DNA of 59,074 nt from an uncultured Alphaproteobacteria bacterium (lineage in GTDB: Bacteria; Pseudomonadota; Alphaproteobacteria; Micropepsales; Micropepsaceae). The position numbers and the translations under genes were made by a program. Below the pieces are notes generated by a model, which was given only the letters and a program-made list of their open reading frames with translations, made no database searches and was not told the DNA's origin. This document shows positions 16,863 through 26,199 of this stretch, piece by piece (position 1 is the first letter of the stretch; every line of letters starts with the position of its first letter). The DNA lies in contig CAILUV010000079.1 in assembly GCA_903837555.1 (NCBI GenBank), positions 1 to 59,074 of the forward strand, given 5' to 3'.

Positions 16863-18073
16863 TGCGTTCCCTGTCCCGCCTATGTGCCATTGCCTTGGCT
16901 GTCGCGATAGCCGGTTGCACGGCCAGGCCCGCCCCGCCGCCGCCGCCGCCCATGGTGGCCGCGCCCCAGGCGCCGATTGCCGCCAATCCGCTGGACCGGG
17001 ACATGCCCACCTATCTGCGCCTGCCCGGCCTGCCCCAGGGCACCCCGGTGCGGGTCGGCGTGATCCTGCCCTTTTCCAGCACCGCACCCGCCACCCGCGC
17101 GCTGGCAGCCTCGATGATGAAGGCCGCCCAACTGGCCATGTTCGATGCCGGCAATCCGCGCATTCTTCTGATGACCGCCGATGAAGGCAATGGCGGCGCG
17201 GGCGCGGCCAAGGCCGCCCAGCAGCTTTTGAACCAGGGCGCGGAAGTCATTGTCGGGCCGCTGTTCGGCGCTTCGGTGTCGGCGGTGGCGCCGATCGCGC
17301 GCGACCGCGCCGTGCCGGTGCTGGCCTTCTCGACCGAGCGCACCGTGGCGGGCAATGGTGTTTATCTTCTGAGTTTCCTGCCGCGCAACGAAGTGCGCCG
17401 CGTGGTGTCCTACGCCGTCAGCCGCGGCCATCGCCAGTTCGCGGCGCTGGTGCCGCAGACCGCTTACGGTGATGTGGCGCAGGCCGCCTTCCAGGAATCC
17501 GTTGCCGCCAACAAGGGCAACATCGTCAGCATGGAGCGCTTCGCGCCCAACGCCGCCGCCGTCGCCGCGCCCGCCGCCGCCATCGCCAAAAGCGGCGCCG
17601 ACGCGGTGTTCATTCCCCAGGGCGGCACCATCCTGCGCGCCATCGGGCCGACCCTGTCGCAGGACGGCATGGCGCGCGGCAAGGTGAAGTTGCTGGGCAC
17701 GGGCCTATGGGAAGAAGCCGCGCTGGCGCGCGAACCCAGCCTGCAGGGCGCCTGGTATGCCGCGCCCTCGCCCAATGCCGACGCGGATTTCGTCGGCAAG
17801 TACCGCAACGCTTTCGGCGCGGAACCGGCAAGCCTGGCGAACCTGGCCTATGACGCGGTGTCGCTGGTGGCGCTGCTGTCACAGGGCGAGGCTTATCACC
17901 GCTTCACGCCCGCGGCGCTGATGGACCCCAATGGCTTTTCCGGGGTCAGCGGCATCTTCCGCTTCGCCGCCGACGGCACATCGGAACGCGGGCTGGCAGT
18001 GCTGGAAATGAATGCCAACGGACCTGTGGTGGTCAGCCCCGCGCCGACGACGTTCCTGCGGCCCGGATTCTAG
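16856..18073 (+). CDS. LpoA-like penicillin-binding protein activator, lipoprotein
   Basis: A 405-residue protein with a lipoprotein signal peptide (lipobox AIAGC, Cys21), a short proline-rich linker and a periplasmic-binding-protein type I fold (VRVGVILPFSSTAPATRALAASMMKAAQLAMFDAG; GAEVIVGPLFGASVSAVAPIARDRAVPVLAFSTE). This is the penicillin-binding protein activator/ABC-type family often found divergent from rsmI in proteobacteria. E. coli LpoA stimulates PBP1a; the alphaproteobacterial members lack the TPR half and their function is less certain. Its ribosome site (AGGA) lies in the rsmI coding region. The stop overlaps the convergent hemW stop by four bases. Confidence 0.85.
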   Translation: MTLRSLSRLCAIALAVAIAGCTARPAPPPPPPMVAAPQAPIAANPLDRDMPTYLRLPGLPQGTPVRVGVILPFSSTAPATRALAASMMKAAQLAMFDAGNPRILLMTADEGNGGAGAAKAAQQLLNQGAEVIVGPLFGASVSAVAPIARDRAVPVLAFSTERTVAGNGVYLLSFLPRNEVRRVVSYAVSRGHRQFAALVPQTAYGDVAQAAFQESVAANKGNIVSMERFAPNAAAVAAPAAAIAKSGADAVFIPQGGTILRAIGPTLSQDGMARGKVKLLGTGLWEEAALAREPSLQGAWYAAPSPNADADFVGKYRNAFGAEPASLANLAYDAVSLVALLSQGEAYHRFTPAALMDPNGFSGVSGIFRFAADGTSERGLAVLEMNANGPVVVSPAPTTFLRPGF

Positions 18074-19206
18074 TTCAGCAATTCTTCGATGACACGGTTC
18101 AGCAGCAGGCGCCCGCTGGGCGTGGCTGTCAGGATGCCGTCTTTCACGGCGACAAAGCCCTGTTGCTCCATGGCGGCGATCTTGGCCGCGTCGGGCCGCG
18201 TGCCCCAGCGCGTTTCATAGGCCGCTAGGTCTATGCCTTCGGCCAGGCGCAAATTCATCAGCAGATGCTCGCGCGCCGCTTCGTCGCTGGAAATCGCCAT
18301 GCGCTCGGAAAAACCGTGGCCGCTTTTGCCGACGCAATCGCGCCAGCGTTCCGGCAGCTTGATCGCGGCGGTAGCGGTGCGCTGACCATCGAGTGACAGC
18401 CGTCCATGGGCGCCAGGACCGACGCCGGCATAATCGCCATAACGCCAGTAAATCAGGTTGTGACGGCTTTCCGCACCGGGTCGCGCGTGATTGGAAACCT
18501 CGTAAGCGGGCACGCCCGCCGCCTGCGTCATTTCCTGCGTCGTCTCATAGAGCCCGGCAGCAATGTCGTCGTCGGGAATCTGCAGGCTGCCATTCCTGTG
18601 CAGCAGCGCGTAGGGCGTCTCCGGCTCGATGGTCAGTTGGTAGAGCGACAGATGCTCAGTGCCGAAGCTGAGGGCCTCGCGCAATTCGCTACGCCACTGC
18701 GCATCGGTCTGATCGGGGCGGGCATAGATCAGATCCAGTGAAACCCGGTCAAAAACGCCCATCGCCATTTTGAGCGCGGCCTTGGCTTCGGCCACGTCAT
18801 GCAGCCGGCCAAGACGTTTGAGATCGGCATCGTTCAGCGCCTGCACGCCCAGCGAGACACGGTTGACGCCCGCCGCGCGATAATCGGCGAAGCGTGCTGC
18901 ATCGGCGGACGCCGGATTGGCTTCCAGCGTGATTTCGGCGTCGTTGGCCATCGGCCACAGCGCGGCGATCTTCTGCAGGATGCGCCCGACGGATTTGCCC
19001 TGCAGCAGCGACGGCGTGCCGCCGCCGAAGAAGATGGTTTCCACCACCGGGCGGTCGCCTTGCTTTTGCGCCACCCAACCCAGTTCGGACATGATGCCGT
19101 CGACCCAGGCATCTTCTTCTATCTGCTCGCGGACATGGGAGTTGAAGTCGCAATAAGGACACTTGGCGGCGCAGAACGGCCAGTGGACGTAAACGCCGAA
19201 TGCCAA
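18070..19206 (-). CDS. hemW: HemW-like radical SAM haem chaperone
   Basis: A 378-residue radical SAM protein. VHWPFCAAKCPYCDFNSH carries the CxxxCxxC cluster motif, followed by FFGGGTPSLL (GGGTP SAM-binding motif) and the C-terminal HemN_C domain (GDYAGVGPGAHGRL; LLMNLRLAEGIDL). HemW inserts or delivers haem to respiratory enzymes and is often misnamed as oxygen-independent coproporphyrinogen oxidase; the short N-terminus before the first Cys is HemW-like. It follows rdgB with one base between them. Confidence 0.9.
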   Translation of the reverse strand: MAFGVYVHWPFCAAKCPYCDFNSHVREQIEEDAWVDGIMSELGWVAQKQGDRPVVETIFFGGGTPSLLQGKSVGRILQKIAALWPMANDAEITLEANPASADAARFADYRAAGVNRVSLGVQALNDADLKRLGRLHDVAEAKAALKMAMGVFDRVSLDLIYARPDQTDAQWRSELREALSFGTEHLSLYQLTIEPETPYALLHRNGSLQIPDDDIAAGLYETTQEMTQAAGVPAYEVSNHARPGAESRHNLIYWRYGDYAGVGPGAHGRLSLDGQRTATAAIKLPERWRDCVGKSGHGFSERMAISSDEAAREHLLMNLRLAEGIDLAAYETRWGTRPDAAKIAAMEQQGFVAVKDGILTATPSGRLLLNRVIEELLN

Positions 19207-19207
19207 G

Positions 19208-19819
19208 CTAAAGCGACTCCACGAAGATGCCGGAGTGCAGAAGTTTCTCGAACGCCCTGGCGCGATGGCTCATGGCATGTTTCTGCGCCGGATCGATTTC
19301 GGCGAAGGTCTGGTCCATGCCGTCGGCGATGAAAATGGGATCATAGCCGAAGCCGTGATCGCCGCGCGGCGGGAAGGTGAGCGTGCCATGCACTTCGCCT
19401 TCAAAGGTTTGAATTTCGCCCGACGGCAGCGCCAGCGACAGGGCGCAGACGAACTTGGCAGCGCTGGTGGTCAGGCCCTTGGCCTTCAATTCGCTTTCGA
19501 TGCGCGTCATGGCGATGCTGAAGTCTTTGGTCTCACCCGCCCAGCGCGCCGAATAAATACCGGGATCGCCGCCCAGCGCCTCGACGCACAGGCCGGAATC
19601 ATCGGCCAGCGCCGCATGACCGCTGCCCTGCGCGCTGGCGCGGGCTTTGAGTTCGGCATTGCCGGCAAACGTCTTTGCGGTTTCTTCCGGTTCGGGCAGG
19701 CCCAGCGAACCGGCGCTGAGCGGCACGATGCCGTGCGGCCCCAGCAGCGCCTTGATCTCGCGCACCTTGCCTTCGTTGTGCGAGGCGACGACGAGCTGGC
19801 TACCGCGCGGCAATCTCAC
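19208..19819 (-). CDS. rdgB: XTP/dITP diphosphatase (RdgB/HAM1 family)
   Basis: A 203-residue nucleotide-sanitising enzyme that hydrolyses dITP and XTP. Motifs: [14 protein letters not shown] (substrate-binding SHNxGK), [15 protein letters not shown] (metal-binding DDSGL), [10 protein letters not shown] and FGYDPIF near the C-terminus, then SHRARAF. The GTG start at 19819 overlaps the rph stop (GTGA), so the two are translationally coupled. A longer frame upstream is the antisense-free continuation across rph in another register and is not used. The rph-rdgB-hemW order is standard for the class. Confidence 0.95.
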   Translation of the reverse strand: MRLPRGSQLVVASHNEGKVREIKALLGPHGIVPLSAGSLGLPEPEETAKTFAGNAELKARASAQGSGHAALADDSGLCVEALGGDPGIYSARWAGETKDFSIAMTRIESELKAKGLTTSAAKFVCALSLALPSGEIQTFEGEVHGTLTFPPRGDHGFGYDPIFIADGMDQTFAEIDPAQKHAMSHRARAFEKLLHSGIFVESL

Positions 19820-20529
19820 GCCAGCGCCTTTTTCTGCAGGTCGACCAATTCGCCGACGCCCTTGCGCGCCAGCTTGAGCAATTCCAGCAACTGTTCCTCG
19901 CTGAAGGGCGCGCCTTCGGCGGTGCCCTGAACCTCGACCAGACCGCCCGAACCCGTCAGCACGAAATTGGCATCGGTCTCGGCGTTGGAGTCTTCGTCGT
20001 AATCCAGGTCCAGCACCGGGGTGCCCTTGTAGATGCCGCAGGAAATCGCCGCGACGTGATCCTTGATAACCGGCGCGGTGACCATGCCGGTCTTTTTCAT
20101 GAAGGCCAGGCACTGGCCCAACGCCACGAAGCCGCCGGTGATGGCCGCCGTGCGGGTGCCGCCATCGGCCTGCAGCACGTCGCAGTCCACCGTGATCTGG
20201 CGTTCGCCCAGCGCCGACAGGTCGCAAATCGCGCGCAAGGAGCGCCCGACCAGCCGCTGGATCTCCTGGGTGCGTCCCGACTGCTTGCCGGCGGCCGCTT
20301 CGCGGCGCATGCGATCATGGGTCGAGCGGGGCAGCATGCCGTATTCGGCCGTGACCCAGCCCTTGCCCGAACCCTTCAGAAAGGGCGGGGCTTTTTCTTC
20401 CAGGCTGGCGGTGACCAGCACATGGGTGTTGCCGAACTTGACCAAGCACGACCCCTCGGCATGGCGGGAAAACCCGGCTTCCAGCGAAACGGCACGCATC
20501 TGGTCAGGGGTACGGTTGGAAGGGCGCAT
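19816..20529 (-). CDS. rph: Ribonuclease PH
   Basis: A 237-residue phosphorolytic 3'-5' exoribonuclease that trims tRNA 3' ends using inorganic phosphate. Recognised by [16 protein letters not shown] at the N-terminus, [56 protein letters not shown] and the metal-binding [17 protein letters not shown]. Full length for the family. It is divergent from hrcA across about 98 bases and heads the rph-rdgB-hemW operon. Confidence 0.97.
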   Translation of the reverse strand: MRPSNRTPDQMRAVSLEAGFSRHAEGSCLVKFGNTHVLVTASLEEKAPPFLKGSGKGWVTAEYGMLPRSTHDRMRREAAAGKQSGRTQEIQRLVGRSLRAICDLSALGERQITVDCDVLQADGGTRTAAITGGFVALGQCLAFMKKTGMVTAPVIKDHVAAISCGIYKGTPVLDLDYDEDSNAETDANFVLTGSGGLVEVQGTAEGAPFSEEQLLELLKLARKGVGELVDLQKKALA

Positions 20530-20627
20530 GGAGCCTCATATATGGGTCTGCTAGGTTGTGGCGTTACCTACAGGTACCCCCGCCCAACAAGCAACCGCCG
20601 CCAGAAATATTTAAGAGTTTCAATAGC

Positions 20628-21686
20628 TTGAGTCTTGACCCCTGCCCCTCCCTGGTCGTCCCGCCCGGTCTGACCGACCGGCCGCGCGAGGTCTTCCGCC
20701 ATCTGGTGGAGGCTTTCCTGTCGTCGGGTGAGCCGGTGGGATCGCGTACCCTGTCCCAGCGCCTGCCCCAGACCCTGTCCCCGGCCTCGATCCGGAACGT
20801 GATGTCGGACCTGGAAACCATGGGGCTGCTCTATGCCCCGCACACCAGCGCAGGCAGGGTGCCGACCGAAAAGGGTCTGCGCCTGTTCGTCGACGGCCTG
20901 CTGGAAATCGGCGAATTGCAGCCCGACGAGCGCGTCGCCATCGAGGCGCGCATGTCGGGCAGCGGACGCGGCATTGAAGAGCTGCTGACCCTGGCGACGC
21001 AAAGCCTCGCGGGCCTGTCGCGCTGCGCCGGCCTGATGGTGACGGCCAAGCAGGATGCCGCGCTCAAGCATGTCGAATTCGTCGCCGTGGCGCCGGGCAA
21101 GGCGCTGGTGATCATGGTCAGCGAAGACGGCCAGGTGGAAAACCGCGTCATCGAAACCCCCATTGGACTGCCGGTTTCGGCGCTGGTGGAAGCGGGCAAT
21201 TACCTGGGCGCGCGGCTGCGTGGCCGCACGCTGGATACCGCCCGCGCCGAGATTTTGGCGGAACTAGACAGCGAGAAGCTGCAGCTCGACGCGCTGACCG
21301 CCAAGGTGGTGGCCGAAGGCCTCGCGACACTGGCCGGGCCGGAAAAAGTTCTGATCGTGCGCGGCCAGTCGCATCTTCTCGACAGCGTTGAAGCGCGCGA
21401 GGATATCGAGCGCATCCGCACGCTTTTTGACGACATCGAACGCAAGGCCGACCTGATCCACCTGCTGGAGCTGGCCAAGGACGGCGAAGGCGTGCGCATT
21501 TTCATCGGCTCGGAAAACCGGCTGTTCTCGCTGTCCGGTTCCTCGATCGTGGCCGCGCCTTACGCCAACGCCACCGGGAAAATCGTGGGCGTGATCGGCG
21601 TTCTGGGCCCCACCCGCCTGAACTATGGCCGCATCATTCCCATGGTCGACCACACCGCCAAAGTTATTGGACGCCTGCTCGCTTAA
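20628..21686 (+). CDS. hrcA: Heat-inducible transcription repressor HrcA
   Basis: A repressor of about 352 residues that binds CIRCE operators of chaperonin genes. The N-terminal winged helix is seen in REVFRHLVEAFLSSGEPVGSRTLSQRLPQTLSPASIRNVMSDLE and LYAPHTSAGRVPTEKGLRLFVD; the GAF-like and dimerisation parts follow, ending NYGRIIPMVDHTAKVIGRLL. Start choice: TTG at 20628 places LSLDP close to the winged helix as in relatives. The frame is open up to 20556, but the extra residues are not family-like and no clear ribosome site decides it. I see no CIRCE element (TTAGCACTC-N9-GAGTGCTAA) in the intergenic space. Confidence 0.9.
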   Translation: MSLDPCPSLVVPPGLTDRPREVFRHLVEAFLSSGEPVGSRTLSQRLPQTLSPASIRNVMSDLETMGLLYAPHTSAGRVPTEKGLRLFVDGLLEIGELQPDERVAIEARMSGSGRGIEELLTLATQSLAGLSRCAGLMVTAKQDAALKHVEFVAVAPGKALVIMVSEDGQVENRVIETPIGLPVSALVEAGNYLGARLRGRTLDTARAEILAELDSEKLQLDALTAKVVAEGLATLAGPEKVLIVRGQSHLLDSVEAREDIERIRTLFDDIERKADLIHLLELAKDGEGVRIFIGSENRLFSLSGSSIVAAPYANATGKIVGVIGVLGPTRLNYGRIIPMVDHTAKVIGRLLA

Positions 21687-21703
21687 AGTTTAAGGACTGC
21701 CTC

Positions 21704-22255
21704 ATGACTGACGAACCTATGCAATTGCCCGATTCCGAGAACCCCCATGCGGCGGAATTCGCCGTGCTGGCGGCGCTGCAGGAAGAGGTTGCCTCGCTCA
21801 AGGACCAGCGCCTGCGCGCGCTGGCCGAAGTGGAAAACATCCGCCGCCGCGCCGAAAAGGAAAAGGCCGAAGCCGGCCTGTATGCGGTGACCAAGTTCGC
21901 CCGCGACATGGTGGGCATTGCCGACAATTTCTCGCGCGCCCTGGCCGCCGTTCCGGCGGCCGTGCGCGAAGCCGCCGACCCGCAGATCGTGGCGGTTCTG
22001 GACGGCGTCGAAGCGACGGACCGCCAGTTGATCCAGACCCTGGAACGCTATGGCGTGAAGCAGGTCGATACCAGCGACGGCAAGTTCGATCCGAACCTGC
22101 ATCAGGCGATTGCCGAAGTGCCGGCTGGTGACAAGGCGCCGGGTTCGATTGTCGATGTGGTACAGACCGGTTTCATGATCGGCGACCGCCTGCTGCGGCC
22201 CGCCATGGTGACCGTTGCCCGCAAGGACGCGGCCAGCGTGGACACCAACGCTTAA
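21704..22255 (+). CDS. grpE: Nucleotide exchange factor GrpE
   Basis: A 183-residue homodimeric co-chaperone that releases ADP from DnaK. The long N-terminal coiled coil (residues about 20-80: EEVASLKDQRLRALAEVENIRRRAEKEKAEAG) and the C-terminal beta domain (FDPNLHQAIAEVPAGDKAPGSIVDVVQTGFMIGDRLLRPAMVTVA) are both present. It follows hrcA by 17 bases and is presumably cotranscribed with it. dnaK itself is not in the window. Confidence 0.95.
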   Translation: MTDEPMQLPDSENPHAAEFAVLAALQEEVASLKDQRLRALAEVENIRRRAEKEKAEAGLYAVTKFARDMVGIADNFSRALAAVPAAVREAADPQIVAVLDGVEATDRQLIQTLERYGVKQVDTSDGKFDPNLHQAIAEVPAGDKAPGSIVDVVQTGFMIGDRLLRPAMVTVARKDAASVDTNA

Positions 22256-22267
22256 GAGGGGGACGTG

Positions 22268-23077
22268 ATGTCTGAACTCAAGATCGTCGTCACCGGCGCC
22301 TCCGGGCGCATGGGCCGCACGCTGATCCGCGAAATCGCGCAGGGCCATGGCATTACGCTTTGCGGCGCGCTGGAAATGGAAGGCCATCCCAATCTGGGCC
22401 TGGACAGCGGCACGCTGGCCGGAATGCAGCCCAACGGCATCACGCTGACCGCCGATCCGCTGCCGCTGCTGGCGCATGCGCAGGCGGTGGTGGATTTCAC
22501 CACGCCGATGGTGTCGACCATGCTGGCGGATCTGGCGGCACAGGCGCGCATCGTGCATGTGATCGGCACCACCGGCTTTGACGAAAAAGGCGAAGCCCGT
22601 CTGGCCGCCGCCGCCCGCCATGCCGTGATCGTCAAGTCCGGCAATATGAGCATGGGCGTCAATCTGCTGGCGGCGCTGGCCGAACGCGCCGCCAAGGCGC
22701 TAGCCGATTACGACATCGAGATTCTGGAAATGCATCACCGCAACAAGGTGGACGCCCCGTCGGGCACCGCGCTGCTGCTGGGCGAAGCCGCCGCGCGCGG
22801 CCGTGAGGTTTCGCTGAACAAGCATGCGGTGAAGACCCGCGACGGCCATACCGGCGCGCGCAAGGATGGCGATATCGGTTTTGCCACCCTGCGCGGCGGC
22901 AGCGTGGTGGGCGAGCATTCGGTAATCTTTGCCGGCACCGGCGAACGCATCACCCTGTCGCATTCCGCCGAAGACCGCTCGATCTTCAGCCATGGCGCGC
23001 TCACGGCTGCCAAATGGGGCCACGGCAAGAAGCCGGGCCTGTACTCCATGACGGACGTGCTTGGTCTGAATGCCTAA
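22268..23077 (+). CDS. dapB: 4-hydroxy-tetrahydrodipicolinate reductase
   Basis: A 269-residue NAD(P)H-dependent reductase in the lysine/diaminopimelate pathway. The Rossmann motif is [17 protein letters not shown] (residues about 7-23), the catalytic segment is [16 protein letters not shown] (His-His and Lys), and the C-terminal half carries [19 protein letters not shown] and [20 protein letters not shown]. The ATG at 22268 is preferred to the GTG one codon upstream because GAGGGGGACG sits just ahead. It overlaps nth by eight bases. Confidence 0.97.
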   Translation: MSELKIVVTGASGRMGRTLIREIAQGHGITLCGALEMEGHPNLGLDSGTLAGMQPNGITLTADPLPLLAHAQAVVDFTTPMVSTMLADLAAQARIVHVIGTTGFDEKGEARLAAAARHAVIVKSGNMSMGVNLLAALAERAAKALADYDIEILEMHHRNKVDAPSGTALLLGEAAARGREVSLNKHAVKTRDGHTGARKDGDIGFATLRGGSVVGEHSVIFAGTGERITLSHSAEDRSIFSHGALTAAKWGHGKKPGLYSMTDVLGLNA

Positions 23078-23777
23078 GCGTTTTTCAGCCGCCGAAGCGC
23101 AAGAGTTCTTCGCGCGGCTGAAGAAACTCGACCCCGCGCCCAAGACCGAACTCAACTACGTCAATCCCTACACGCTTCTGGTGGCCGTGGCGCTGTCGGC
23201 CCAGGCGACCGACAAGGGCGTCAACAAGGCGACAGCGCCGCTGTTCAAGACCGTGACCACGCCGCAGGCGATGGTGGCGCTGGGCGAGGCGGGGCTGACC
23301 GAGGCGATCAAAACCATCGGCCTGTATCGCGGCAAGGCCAGGAACGTCATCGCCCTCTCGAAGATTCTGCTGGACCAGCATGGCGGTCAGGTGCCGCAGA
23401 ATCGCGAGGCGCTGGAAGCGCTGCCCGGCGTGGGCCGCAAGACCGCGAACGTGGTGTTGAACGTGGCGTTCGGCGAGCCGACCATTGCAGTCGATACGCA
23501 TATCTTCCGCGTGTCCAACCGCACCAACCTGGCGCCCGGAAAAAATGTCGTGGAAGTGGAAATAGGGCTGGAAAAGATCGTGCCCGATCATTTCAAGAGC
23601 CATGCGCATCACTGGCTGATCCTGCACGGGCGCTACACCTGCATCGCCCGCAAGCCGCTATGCCCGACTTGCGTGGTGCGCGACCTGTGCCGCTTCAGGG
23701 ACAAAACGAAAGAGCTGCCGATCGAAAAACCCAGGCTCGCTACGAAACCTTCGGCGGCGAAACGCGCAGCGCATTGA
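23070..23777 (+). CDS. nth: Endonuclease III (DNA glycosylase/AP lyase)
   Basis: A 235-residue base-excision repair enzyme for oxidised pyrimidines. The helix-hairpin-helix [14 protein letters not shown] contains the catalytic Lys and is followed by the catalytic Asp in [11 protein letters not shown]. The [4Fe-4S] ligands are in [17 protein letters not shown], the standard C-x6-C-x2-C-x5-C spacing. The C-terminal tail is about 20 residues longer than in E. coli and is encoded antisense to the end of the lipoprotein gene that overlaps by 38 bases. Confidence 0.97.
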   Translation: MPKRFSAAEAQEFFARLKKLDPAPKTELNYVNPYTLLVAVALSAQATDKGVNKATAPLFKTVTTPQAMVALGEAGLTEAIKTIGLYRGKARNVIALSKILLDQHGGQVPQNREALEALPGVGRKTANVVLNVAFGEPTIAVDTHIFRVSNRTNLAPGKNVVEVEIGLEKIVPDHFKSHAHHWLILHGRYTCIARKPLCPTCVVRDLCRFRDKTKELPIEKPRLATKPSAAKRAAH

Positions 23778-24105
23778 GGCAGGCGTCATCGGCGGCGGAC
23801 CGCGCCCCGTTGGGCAGGGTCTCGACATGGCGGACCGCCAGCGGCGCGCCATAGAAGAAAAAGAAAGCCCGGCAGTTGGCGCCGTCATAGCGCCACATCT
23901 CGATCGCCCCGTCCCTGCGCACAAAGGCCGGGCGGCCCAGGGCGGCCTGCAATGCGGTGGTCGAGAGGTTGAAATAGGCCGGCGGCTCACCGCGCGGCGG
24001 GGCGCCCGGAATGCTGGACTGGGTGCGCGGCGCGGGCAGCTTGCCGCCGCTGGCACAACCGGCGGCCAGCAGAACAGCGATCAGACAGGCGGCGTGACGC
24101 ATCAT
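23740..24105 (-). CDS. Small lipoprotein of unknown function
   Basis: A 121-residue predicted lipoprotein. The signal peptide ends in LLAAGC (Cys17), followed by a Pro/Ser-rich linker and one compact domain (STTALQAALGRPAFVRRDGAIEMWRYDGANCRAFFFFYG), which resembles small periplasmic domains with a helix plus a four-stranded sheet in which an aromatic strand follows WRYD. Two cysteines (in GANCRAF and DDACLNA) may pair. Similar lipoproteins sit next to adenosine kinase or nth genes in other alphaproteobacteria. Its 3' end overlaps nth in antisense by 38 bases. Confidence 0.7.
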   Translation of the reverse strand: MMRHAACLIAVLLAAGCASGGKLPAPRTQSSIPGAPPRGEPPAYFNLSTTALQAALGRPAFVRRDGAIEMWRYDGANCRAFFFFYGAPLAVRHVETLPNGARSAADDACLNALRVSPPKVS

Positions 24106-24225
24106 GCCTGCCTTCTGCCCCACCCCTCCGTGCCCGACAAGCGACTTCTTTTTCCGCCGCGGAGAGAGGCTTGCGGGATGGCCCGCATCCCGTATAAGCG
24201 AAACCAGCTTTTTGCAGGGGTACGC

Positions 24226-25239
24226 ATGTCGCAGCAGTATGATGTCGCCGGTCTGGGCAATGCCATTGTCGATGTCATCGCATCGGTCGATGACCGTTTT
24301 CTGCTGACCCACCGCATCGCCAAGGGCGGCATGACCCTGATCGACGAATTCCGCGCCAAGGAGCTGCTGAAGCTTCTGGCCGACAACCAGCAGACCATGA
24401 GCAGCGTGCATGAAGTGGCCGGCGGCAGCGCCGCCAACACCATGGCGGGCATCGCCTCGCTGGGGGGCAATGGCGTCTATGTCGGCAAGGTGTTCGACGA
24501 CCGGCTGGGCAAGGTGTTCGCGCAGTCGATGGCCAGCCTGGGCATGACCTTCACCACGGCGCCCGCCAACAAGGGCTCGTCCACCGCCACCTGCATGATC
24601 GCGGTGACGCCGGACGGCCAGCGCAGCATGAGTACCTATCTGGGCGCCTGCCGCGAACTGGTGCCGGACGATATCGACGACAAGCAGATCGCCGCCGCCC
24701 GCATCCTCTATATCGAGGGCTATCTGTGGGACGAAGAGAACGCCAAGCAGGCGTCGCGCAAGGCCATCGCCGCCGCCAAGAGCGCGGGCGGCCGCATCGC
24801 GCTGTCGCTGTCGGACTCGTTCTGCGTCGGCCGTTTCCGCGACGAATTCCTCGGCCTGCTCGACAAGGATGTGAACATCCTGTTCGCCAACGAAGACGAA
24901 GCCAAGGCGCTGTTCGAGCAGGACGATTTTGACGGTGTTGTTGCCGCCGCCAAGAAGTGGGGCGGTATCGCCGCTCTGACACGCTCGGCCAAGGGCTGCG
25001 TGATCGTCGAAGAAGGCCAGGTGCATGAGATTCCTGCCGCCCCGGTGGCGCGGGTGATCGACACCACCGGCGCGGGCGACCAGTTCGCCGCCGGATTCCT
25101 GTATGGCATCACCCATGGCAAGGGTCTGGCCGATTGCGGGCGTCTTGGCGCGCTGGCGGCGGCGGAAGTGATTTCGCATTACGGCGCGCGGCCGGAAACG
25201 TCGCTGAAGGATTTGGCGGCCAAGGCGGGACTTATTTGA
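24226..25239 (+). CDS. PfkB-family carbohydrate kinase, probable adenosine kinase
   Basis: A 337-residue ribokinase-family enzyme. The start YDVAGLGNAIVDVIASVDD, the sugar-binding segment GGSAANTMAGIASLGG and the C-terminal PfkB signature DTTGAGDQFAAGFLYG (catalytic Asp) are all present. The long, adenosine-kinase-like N-terminus and presence in alphaproteobacteria suggest phosphorylation of adenosine to AMP in purine salvage; other nucleosides or sugars are possible. ATG 24226 is supported by GCAGGGG seven bases upstream. It is divergent from the lipoprotein gene. Confidence 0.85.
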   Translation: MSQQYDVAGLGNAIVDVIASVDDRFLLTHRIAKGGMTLIDEFRAKELLKLLADNQQTMSSVHEVAGGSAANTMAGIASLGGNGVYVGKVFDDRLGKVFAQSMASLGMTFTTAPANKGSSTATCMIAVTPDGQRSMSTYLGACRELVPDDIDDKQIAAARILYIEGYLWDEENAKQASRKAIAAAKSAGGRIALSLSDSFCVGRFRDEFLGLLDKDVNILFANEDEAKALFEQDDFDGVVAAAKKWGGIAALTRSAKGCVIVEEGQVHEIPAAPVARVIDTTGAGDQFAAGFLYGITHGKGLADCGRLGALAAAEVISHYGARPETSLKDLAAKAGLI

Positions 25240-25309
25240 TGGTCGCGCCGCGTCGCTTACGCTGGCGCTAACGACCCCTCGCTAACGCTCGGGTTCGCGG
25301 TCGCTCCGG

Positions 25310-25726
25310 CTAATCGCCAATCAAATGCAGCGTCAGCTCGCGCCGATGCGGCGCGTCGCGGTGCTCGAAGACGTAGATTCCCTGCCAGGTGCCCAGCGCC
25401 AGCCGGCCTTTGCTGAGCGGAATGCCCAGCGAGGTTTGCGTCAGGGCGGCGCGAATGTGCGAGGGCATGTCATCCGGCCCTTCAGCGGTGTGGCGGTAGT
25501 TCATGCCATGCGTCGCAATGCGGGCGAAGAAATCCTGCATGTCCTTCAGCACATCGGGATCGGCATTTTCCTGGATCACCAGCGAGGCCGAGGTATGGCG
25601 GATGAAGCAGGTGAGGAGACCATTCTCGATGCCGCTGCCGCGCGCGAAATCCACCGCCGCATCGGTGAAGTCGTAAAGCCCCGGCCCGCGGGTCGGCACC
25701 GTCAAACTGTGCAGCGCCTGTTTCAC
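25310..25726 (-). CDS. YjbQ/UPF0047 family protein
   Basis: A 138-residue protein of the YjbQ family. Conserved features are TCFIRHTSASLVIQENADPDV, HGMNYRHTAEGPDDMPSHIRAAL and LGTWQGIYVFEHRD, with several His residues that form the metal-binding pocket in known structures. Weak thiamin phosphate synthase activity has been reported for family members; the true function is unsettled. Its start overlaps the stop of the Smr gene by four bases (ATGA). Confidence 0.9.
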   Translation of the reverse strand: MKQALHSLTVPTRGPGLYDFTDAAVDFARGSGIENGLLTCFIRHTSASLVIQENADPDVLKDMQDFFARIATHGMNYRHTAEGPDDMPSHIRAALTQTSLGIPLSKGRLALGTWQGIYVFEHRDAPHRRELTLHLIGD

Positions 25727-26199
25727 GATTTTCTCAAATACACATACAGCGCGCCATCACCGCCGTGCCGCACATGCGCCGATTTGATGCTGGCGATCAT
25801 CGGAGCCAGTTCCGGCTCTTTCAGCCAGCGCGGCACCATCTGCTTGAGCACGCCATGCGGCGATGTCATCCAGCTTGCGCTTTCATCCTTGCGGGGATTG
25901 CCCTTGCCGGTCACCACCAGGATCAGCCGGTTGCCGCGCTGCCGCGCGCCATTCAGAAAGCGCGACAGGGCGCGATAGGCCGCGGCCTCGGTCATGCCGT
26001 GCAGATCCAGCTTGGCGTCCGGCTCCAACTGGCCTTTGCGCAAGCGATCTTCGGTACCGCCATTGACGCCGCTGGGCTTGGCCGAAGCAGCTTTCTTCTT
26101 CGCTGGCCTTTTGGCCGTGACAGGCCTGATCGGGCGAGCTTCGCGAAAGTCCTTTTCGAACTCCTGGCGTTCCTCGTCGCTGACTTTGCGGCGGCTCAT
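25723..26199 (-). CDS. Smr-domain protein
   Basis: A 158-residue protein with a charged, lysine/alanine-rich N-terminal 65 residues and a C-terminal Smr (small MutS-related) domain: LDLHGMTEAAAYRALSRFLNGARQRGNRLILVVTGKG and HGGDGALYVYLRKS. Smr domains act as nucleases on DNA or on mRNA at stalled ribosomes; the LDxH and HGxG motifs are intact here. It is sandwiched by four-base overlaps between mltA (upstream) and yjbQ (downstream) in one leftward operon. Confidence 0.9.
   Translation of the reverse strand: MSRRKVSDEERQEFEKDFREARPIRPVTAKRPAKKKAASAKPSGVNGGTEDRLRKGQLEPDAKLDLHGMTEAAAYRALSRFLNGARQRGNRLILVVTGKGNPRKDESASWMTSPHGVLKQMVPRWLKEPELAPMIASIKSAHVRHGGDGALYVYLRKS

Noticed and set aside
16862-17087. 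N-terminal extension of RsmI beyond the ATG at 16862
   Set aside because: It would be wholly antisense to the LpoA-like gene and encodes a Gly/Ala/Arg-rich shadow with no RsmI similarity.
20530-20627. CIRCE operator or heat-shock promoter in front of hrcA
   Set aside because: The gap has CTTGA-containing segments but no TTAGCACTC-N9-GAGTGCTAA and no convincing sigma-32 -10 element.
25240-25309. Short direct repeats CGCTAACG (25266-25273, 25280-25287) suggesting an array or terminator
   Set aside because: Only two eight-base copies, with no hairpin plus T-run and no array structure; probably chance in GC-rich DNA.
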